Assembly (NCBI GenBank): GCA_029262005.1
Contig: JAJDAG010000089.1
Location: forward strand, 1-64,000
From: Candidatus Zhuqueibacterota bacterium
Lineage (GTDB): Bacteria; Zhuqueibacterota; Zhuqueibacteria; Oceanimicrobiales; Oceanimicrobiaceae
Reading direction: 5' to 3'
Length of the DNA: 64,000 nt
Part shown: piece after piece, positions 58,941 through 64,000 of the stretch
How positions within the stretch are numbered: the stretch's first letter is position 1
Layout of the letters: each line of letters opens with the position of its first letter
The notes under the pieces: model-generated
Database searches by the model: none
What the model was told of the DNA's origin: nothing
The model's input: the letters and a program-made list of their open reading frames with translations, nothing else
Made by a program: the position numbers and the translations under genes

Positions 58941-60377
58941 ATGCAACTTCAAAAAAATTTAATTGCCGGAGAATGGAAAGATTCCGGTGCGGCCAAAGAT
59001 AATATGAGTCCTTCAGATGTTTCAGATGTCGTTGGCGTTTATGCTCAGGCAGATCTTGCAGATGTAAATGCTGCGGTAGCAGCCGCCAAATCTGCATCTG
59101 GTCAATGGGCTGCAAGTACACCGCAGCAACGATTCGATGTGCTGGATTTTATCGGAACCGAAATATTGGCGCGCAAAGCAGAGATCGGGCGGTTGTTAGC
59201 CAGGGAAGAAGGGAAAACGCTTCCTGAGGGAATTGGCGAAACAGCCCGGGCAGGACAGATTTTTAAATACTTTGCCGGTGAAGCGCTTCGGAACAGTGGT
59301 GAGCATATTCAGTCGGTGCGCCCCGGAGTCAGTATCGATATTGAGCGGCAAGCAATTGGCGTGGTTGGCCTGGTTACACCCTGGAACTTTCCCATTGCCA
59401 TTCCTGCGTGGAAAATTGCTCCGGCACTGGCTTTTGGTAATTCCGTCGTTTTCAAACCTGCCGAATTGGTTCCCGGTTGTGCCTGGGCATTGGCTGATAT
59501 TATTTCCCGCTCAGGACTGCCCACCGGGATTTTTAATCTCATCATGGGCAAAGGCAGTGTTATTGGTGATGCTCTGGTGAATCACCAAGATATTTCCGGT
59601 GTGAGTTTTACCGGCTCTGTTGCAGTCGGCCGTCAGGTCGCTGTTAATTGTGTTCAGCGCCAAGCCAAAGTCCAGCTTGAAATGGGCGGCAAAAACCCGC
59701 TGGTCATTTTGGATGATGCAGATTTAGACACAGCGGTCAACTGTGCGGTCAATGGCGCTTATTTTTCCACCGGGCAGCGGTGCACAGCTTCAAGCCGCTT
59801 CATTGTCACTGAAAAAATTCACGATAAATTTGTTGCAGCAGTTAAAGTGTCAATTGCTGCTCTCAGGGTTGACCATGCCTTGTCTGATGGCACCCAAATC
59901 GGTCCGGTTGTAGACGAGAGCCAACTTGCCAAAAATTTTGAATACATTGAAATCGCAAAGAAAGAGGGCGGCCATTTGGCATTCGGCGGTGAGTCTCTGA
60001 AACGTGAGAAAGAGGGATTTTACATGTCCCCTGCACTGTTCACGGAAACCGACAATAGCATGCGGATCAATCGGGAAGAGGTGTTCGGACCGATTGCTTC
60101 TGTGGTTCGGGTTAAAGATTACGAGCAGGCATTGGCCGTAGCAAATGATACGGAGTTCGGGCTCTCTACCGGCATTTGCACAACATCGTTAAAATACGCT
60201 ACCGACTTTCGTCAAAAGGCCGATGCGGGTATGGTCATGGTTAATTTGCCTACAGCCGGTGTCGATTACCATGTGCCGTTTGGTGGCCGTAAAGGCTCCA
60301 GTTATGGCCCGCGCGAGCAAGGTTCTTACGCCGCGGAATTTTACACAACCGTTAAGACAAGCTATACGGCCCCGTAA
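58941..60377 (+). CDS. Aldehyde dehydrogenase, probable 2-oxoglutarate-semialdehyde dehydrogenase
   Basis: A 478-residue NAD(P)-dependent aldehyde dehydrogenase. The catalytic Cys is in GQRCTASSRF (C281), the general base Glu in VQLEMGGKNPLVI (E247), and the coenzyme motif is VSFTGSVAVGRQVA. Its place between the DapA-family deaminase and the hydroxyproline genes points to the oxidation of 2,5-dioxopentanoate to 2-oxoglutarate, the last step of the pathway. GntR follows two bases after the stop. TAAGGAAC lies before the ATG. Confidence 0.93.
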   Translation: MQLQKNLIAGEWKDSGAAKDNMSPSDVSDVVGVYAQADLADVNAAVAAAKSASGQWAASTPQQRFDVLDFIGTEILARKAEIGRLLAREEGKTLPEGIGETARAGQIFKYFAGEALRNSGEHIQSVRPGVSIDIERQAIGVVGLVTPWNFPIAIPAWKIAPALAFGNSVVFKPAELVPGCAWALADIISRSGLPTGIFNLIMGKGSVIGDALVNHQDISGVSFTGSVAVGRQVAVNCVQRQAKVQLEMGGKNPLVILDDADLDTAVNCAVNGAYFSTGQRCTASSRFIVTEKIHDKFVAAVKVSIAALRVDHALSDGTQIGPVVDESQLAKNFEYIEIAKKEGGHLAFGGESLKREKEGFYMSPALFTETDNSMRINREEVFGPIASVVRVKDYEQALAVANDTEFGLSTGICTTSLKYATDFRQKADAGMVMVNLPTAGVDYHVPFGGRKGSSYGPREQGSYAAEFYTTVKTSYTAP

Positions 60378-60379
60378 AC

Positions 60380-61027
60380 ATGGTAGAACCAAGGCAAACT
60401 TTGGCTGAAAAGGCCTATGAACTTATTGAGGAAATGATTGTAACGCTTGAGTTGACACCCGGCTCGAATTTCTCGGAAGGCGATTTGTGCGCCCGGCTCA
60501 ATATTGGCCGGACGCCGGTAAGAGAAGCGCTGCAAAAATTGGCCTCACATCGATTGGTCGCAGGTATGCCGCGGCGGGGTATGATCATCACAGAAGTCAA
60601 TATTGCCGAGCATCTTGCTTTGCTGGAAACTCGGCGCGTTCTTGATCGGTTGATTGCCTCGCGCGCAGCCGTGCGTGCGACCCGGGCACAACGTACTCAA
60701 CTGCGCCAAGATGCCGCGGCGATTCGGGACGTTGCAAAATTAGCAGATCTCGCTGATTTTATGCGGCTGGATCGAGAGGCGGACATAATTTTGGAAGCGG
60801 CTGCGCGAAACCCTTTTGCCATTCGGGCCTGTGCGCCGCTGCATGCCCACTGCCGCCGCTTTTGGTATCTCTATCAGGAAAACGGCGATCTTGTTGAATC
60901 GGCACGTTTGCATGCTGCTGTTTTAACAAGCGTGGCTGACGCCGATGAAGCGGCTGCGGCCTTAGCTTCGGATGCGCTTATCGATTATCTCCTTGCCTTT
61001 ACGAAATCAGTTATAGATATGTATTAG
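60380..61027 (+). CDS. GntR-family (FCD) transcriptional regulator
   Basis: A 215-residue DNA-binding protein. The N-terminal winged helix has ELTPGSNFSEGDLCARLNIG and RTPVREALQKLASHRLV (recognition helix), and the C-terminal FCD domain has LLETRRVLDRLIASRAA with His and Asp metal or ligand residues (ACAPLHAHCRRFWY). It sits inside the operon and probably represses it until hydroxyproline or a pathway intermediate binds. A palindrome at 57936-57947 is a candidate operator. Confidence 0.92.
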   Translation: MVEPRQTLAEKAYELIEEMIVTLELTPGSNFSEGDLCARLNIGRTPVREALQKLASHRLVAGMPRRGMIITEVNIAEHLALLETRRVLDRLIASRAAVRATRAQRTQLRQDAAAIRDVAKLADLADFMRLDREADIILEAAARNPFAIRACAPLHAHCRRFWYLYQENGDLVESARLHAAVLTSVADADEAAAALASDALIDYLLAFTKSVIDMY

Positions 61028-61034
61028 GAAAAAT

Positions 61035-62036
61035 ATGTCCAGAAAAACTTTTTCTTGCATTGATGCGCATACTTGCGGCAATCCTGTTCGAGTTGTCATC
61101 GGTGGGGGACCGTTCCTTGATGGGAAAACCATGAGCGAAAAACGTCAGCATTTTCTTGCGGAGTACGACTGGATTCGCACGGGGCTCATGTTTGAGCCGC
61201 GCGGTCATGATATGATGTCCGGCAGCATCCTTCAGCCGCCATCTGAACCAGAAAATGATATCGGTATTCTGTTTATTGAAACCAGCGGTTGCCTGCCCAT
61301 GTGTGGCCATGGCACCATTGGGACTGTGACTGTGATGCTTGAAAATGGTTTGGTTGTGCCGAAAATACCCGGCCAACTTCGTCTTGAAACGCCGGCCGGA
61401 CTTGTCACAGCTTATTACACACAACAGAATGGCCGAATTACTGCGGTCAGGATTGTCAATATAGCGTCCTATTTACATGCAACTTCACTTGAGGTTGAAT
61501 GCCCGGAACTTGGGCAGCTTCATGTGGATGTAGCCTATGGCGGAAATTTTTATGCAATTGTTGATCAACAAAAAAACTTTAAGGATATGGCTGATTTTAG
61601 CGCAGGTGATCTGGTCCGTTTGAGCCCGGTTTTGCGGGAAAGGCTCAATAAAAAATATACTTTCGTGCACCCTGAAAACGACACTATTTGCGGGTTGAGT
61701 CACATCGAATGGACTGGAGCACCTGTCAACGCTGCGGCACATGCACGCAATGCTGTGTTCTATGGTGACAAGGCGATTGATCGCTCTCCCTGCGGCACCG
61801 GCACTTCCGCACGAATGGCACAATGGGCCGCTCAGGGGAAATTGGCTGAAGGTGATGAATTTGTTCACGAAAGCATCATTGGCAGCCTGTTCCGTGGCCG
61901 CATCGAAGCGTTTACAAAGGTGGAGAAAAACGATGCCATTATTCCAAGCATTGAAGGGTGGGCGCGCGTCACCGGTTTCAACACTATTTTTATTGATGAT
62001 GACGATCCTTATGCGCATGGCTTTCAGGTGGTATGA
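61035..62036 (+). CDS. 4-hydroxyproline 2-epimerase (proline racemase family)
   Basis: A 333-residue cofactor-independent epimerase. The two catalytic cysteines are in LPMCGHGTIG (C90) and RSPCGTGTSARMA (C253), so it has the active Cys/Cys pair of proline racemases and hydroxyproline epimerases, not the Ser/Thr dehydratase type. The N-terminus has FSCIDAHTCGNPVRVV and FEPRGHDMMSG. The context makes trans-4-hydroxy-L-proline the likely substrate, giving cis-4-hydroxy-D-proline. Its TGA overlaps the ATG of the next gene. Confidence 0.93.
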   Translation: MSRKTFSCIDAHTCGNPVRVVIGGGPFLDGKTMSEKRQHFLAEYDWIRTGLMFEPRGHDMMSGSILQPPSEPENDIGILFIETSGCLPMCGHGTIGTVTVMLENGLVVPKIPGQLRLETPAGLVTAYYTQQNGRITAVRIVNIASYLHATSLEVECPELGQLHVDVAYGGNFYAIVDQQKNFKDMADFSAGDLVRLSPVLRERLNKKYTFVHPENDTICGLSHIEWTGAPVNAAAHARNAVFYGDKAIDRSPCGTGTSARMAQWAAQGKLAEGDEFVHESIIGSLFRGRIEAFTKVEKNDAIIPSIEGWARVTGFNTIFIDDDDPYAHGFQVV

Positions 62037-63322
62037 AATTGAACCGGAAGAATTTGTCTCAACAGTACCATGAATTTAAATCTGATGTAATTGTGATCGG
62101 AGGAGGCGTGATCGGGCTTTGTTCCGCCCTCTTTCTCGCCCGCAGTGGCCGCCGCGTAACGCTCATCGAAAGTGGAGAACTCGGCAAGGGTTGTTCTGAG
62201 ATGAATGCTGGGTTGGTAGCAACCAGTCATGTTGTGCCGCTTGCAGCGCCCGGTGTCATTGGCCAGGGCCTCAGATGGTTGTTAGATGCTTCCAGCCCGT
62301 TTTATATCAAACCCCGTTTTAGTTTTGAGCTCATTGCCTGGCTTTTGCAGTTCCGCTCTGCCTGCAATCAACAAAAAGTAAAACAGTCGATAGTTGTGCT
62401 GCATGAACTTTTGCAGGCAAGTTACGCGCTGTTTGAGCAGCTTTCCACCGATGCCATAACCGATTTTGATTTTTGCCAACGCGGTTTGCTGCTGCTCTAC
62501 CTTACGGAAAAAAGCCTGCACCACGGCGTAGAAGAAGCGGAGACGGTGCGTGCAACCGGACTGCATGCGGAGTTACTCGACGCAAAAGGCATTGCGAACT
62601 TAGAGCCTTTTTGTCAAATAACAGCCGCCGGGGGGGTGCACTATCCACAAGATGGACATTTACATCCGGGCGAATTTGTTGATGCAATTAAGAAAGCGCT
62701 GGTTAAGTTGCCTGTTACTATTCAAACACAGACGCAAGTTTCCGGCTTCGAAACACAGGCTGGTCGGATTGCAAAAGTGCTGACCAGCGCAGGTGTTTTT
62801 TCTGCTGAGGAAGTCGTTTTGGCCGGTGGCTCCTGGTCGCCTGGCCTGGCAAAAATGCTACCTTTAAAGTTGTTGGTTCAGCCCGGAAAGGGGTACAGCG
62901 TTGCACTTGAAAAATCCCGAAAACAGCCTTCGGTGCCATCTATTCTTACTGAAGCTCGCGTTGCTGTTACACCACTGGCGAACGAACTCCGCATAGCCGG
63001 CACGATGGCGTTAAGTGGCCTCAACCGCAGCATTAGCCAGCGCCGGGTTGCTGCTATGTTGCAAGCAGTGCCGCGCTACTACCCTGAAATCAAGATTGAA
63101 AATATGCCTGCCAGAGAAGCATTTGTCGGCCTCCGGCCGTGTACGCCGGATGGCCTGCCGATAGTTGGCCGTTCGAGAAGTATCTCCAACCTTGTTGTTG
63201 CTACGGGGCACGCCATGCTGGGCGTAACTCTGGCGCCCGTTACCGGGAAGTTGGTGACTGAGTTGATAAACAGTCAAACACCCTCTTTAGATGTTGCGCC
63301 TTTGTCGCCAGACAGATTTTAG
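62033..63322 (+). CDS. FAD-dependent D-amino-acid dehydrogenase, probable D-hydroxyproline dehydrogenase
   Basis: A 429-residue DadA-like flavoprotein. The FAD motif is DVIVIGGGVIGLCSALFLAR (residues 19-38), the substrate and FAD contacts include MNAGLVATSHVVPLAAPG, VVLAGGSWSPGLAKM and GLRPCTPDGLPIVGRS, and GHAMLGVTLAPVTGKL is near the end. In this operon it should oxidise cis-4-hydroxy-D-proline to 1-pyrroline-4-hydroxy-2-carboxylate, the substrate of the DapA-family enzyme. The start overlaps the epimerase stop (ATGA). Confidence 0.92.
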   Translation: MKLNRKNLSQQYHEFKSDVIVIGGGVIGLCSALFLARSGRRVTLIESGELGKGCSEMNAGLVATSHVVPLAAPGVIGQGLRWLLDASSPFYIKPRFSFELIAWLLQFRSACNQQKVKQSIVVLHELLQASYALFEQLSTDAITDFDFCQRGLLLLYLTEKSLHHGVEEAETVRATGLHAELLDAKGIANLEPFCQITAAGGVHYPQDGHLHPGEFVDAIKKALVKLPVTIQTQTQVSGFETQAGRIAKVLTSAGVFSAEEVVLAGGSWSPGLAKMLPLKLLVQPGKGYSVALEKSRKQPSVPSILTEARVAVTPLANELRIAGTMALSGLNRSISQRRVAAMLQAVPRYYPEIKIENMPAREAFVGLRPCTPDGLPIVGRSRSISNLVVATGHAMLGVTLAPVTGKLVTELINSQTPSLDVAPLSPDRF

Positions 63323-63409
63323 GAATGTAAGGCCCTTAATAGCGTCTTTTTCTTTTTTTGCTCTCAAAATTTTATTAAAATAGAGTTTAATTTAATCAGG
63401 TTGGCCATT

Positions 63410-64000
63410 ATGCAAAGAAGAACATTTTTAACGAGCATTGCAGCCGCTATTTCTGCTTCCATGTTCAAACCTCGTTTTGCTGTTTCAGAAACGAAAGATA
63501 GAAAAATTATCAAGCCGGAAGCCCTTAAACAGGGCGACACAGTCGGCGTGATAACCCCGTGCTCACCGGTATTTGAGCCTGACACCCTGGCTAAAATTAA
63601 ACCGACATTTCAACACTTTGGACTGAAAGTAAAAATCGGCAAACATGTGGGCACAAGACCTTCCTCGTTTCAAGCTGACATTGCCGGACGTTTGGATGAT
63701 TTGCACACCATGTTTGCCGACCCGGATATCAAAGCAATCGTGGCTTCAGGCGGCTATGGTGCCTCACAAATTCTGGATAAAATTGAGTATGAGCTGATCA
63801 AACAGAATCCCAAAATATTCATTGGTTTCAGCGATGTCACCGCATTGCTTATCGCCATTCATAATCTGACCGGCCTGGTCACATTTCATGGCCCGACCTC
63901 ATATTCGGCTTATTCCGAATACACTCAAGAGCATTTTAAGCAGGCTTTGTTTTTAAGTGGAGCAATTGGCCGATTAACCAACCCGGACGCAAACAACACA
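63410..64000 (+). CDS. Exported LD-carboxypeptidase, peptidase family S66 (partial, 3' end beyond window)
   Basis: The frame is open from the ATG at 63410 to the window edge (197 residues), so the C-terminus is missing. The N-terminus MQRRTFLTSIAAAISA is an export signal with twin Arg, Tat-like. The S66 marks are GDTVGVITPCSPV, AIVASGGYGASQILD and KIFIGFSDVTALLIA, where Ser 141 is the predicted nucleophile. It cleaves L-D peptide bonds of murein peptides or, in MccF-type relatives, detoxifies peptides. It lies 88 bases after the hydroxyproline operon, with a T-rich spacer but no clear terminator. Confidence 0.88.
   Translation, partial: MQRRTFLTSIAAAISASMFKPRFAVSETKDRKIIKPEALKQGDTVGVITPCSPVFEPDTLAKIKPTFQHFGLKVKIGKHVGTRPSSFQADIAGRLDDLHTMFADPDIKAIVASGGYGASQILDKIEYELIKQNPKIFIGFSDVTALLIAIHNLTGLVTFHGPTSYSAYSEYTQEHFKQALFLSGAIGRLTNPDANNT

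Noticed and set aside
63364-63585. Minus-strand ORF of 73 aa
   Set aside because: Shadow of the S66 LD-carboxypeptidase on the plus strand, which runs off the window and therefore has no stop codon.

Overview
The window looks like a chromosome segment of a Gram-negative bacterium from the Fibrobacterota-Chlorobiota-Bacteroidota neighbourhood, most like KSB1/Calditrichota or Ignavibacteria. The evidence is a secreted protein ending in a type IX secretion-like C-terminal domain with the NFPNPFNP signature (6059-7345), many lipoproteins and outer-membrane barrels, a bacillithiol-system YtxJ protein, ribosomal protein bS21 and a variant Lgt. This placement is inference: no rRNA or tRNA gene was found.

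1-7.3 kb is an accessory region. A secreted protein with a Vps62/DUF946-like domain is present once intact (4462-5970) and twice as fragments (an N-terminal piece at 1-323 and a C-terminal piece at 2532-3205). Two paralogous small lipoproteins (667-1059, 4047-4439) follow the Vps62-like genes. The array is broken by an IS982 transposase remnant, REP-like palindromes and a 152-bp MITE-like element with 23-bp terminal inverted repeats. A barrel-like protein, a glycine-zipper protein and a T9SS-like cargo protein lie on the same strand.

8-26 kb is mostly housekeeping: an ECF sigma factor with a small Cys-rich partner, a YfcC-type transporter, a pyrF-pyrE-thrB operon, a cysteine desulfurase-SelD fusion, an SGNH esterase, a class V aminotransferase, an exported NUC1-type nuclease, a cold-shock protein beside a DeaD-type helicase, and a lipoprotein amidase whose C-terminus looks like a second, catalytically dead amidase fold.

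26-49 kb holds ytxJ, rpsU, a TPR protein, a flavin reductase and membrane ferredoxin pair, a TrpF-like protein coupled to an exported DUF2252 lipoprotein, a hybrid histidine kinase, several single-gene metabolic functions, an ogt-alkA alkylation repair pair, msrB and acyltransferases. 49-57 kb holds an M16 peptidase, an AbgT transporter, lgt, a DSD1-type PLP enzyme, a 58-aa membrane protein and an alginate-export-type porin.

57.9-63.3 kb is a five-gene operon that fits trans-4-hydroxy-L-proline catabolism to 2-oxoglutarate: DapA-family deaminase, semialdehyde dehydrogenase, GntR regulator, hydroxyproline 2-epimerase and D-amino-acid dehydrogenase. An exported S66 LD-carboxypeptidase begins at 63410 and runs off the right edge.

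I did not find a convincing new defence system, CRISPR array or prophage. The strongest candidates for something undescribed are the Vps62-like/lipoprotein array, the amidase with a decayed duplicate, and the exported DUF2252 protein.
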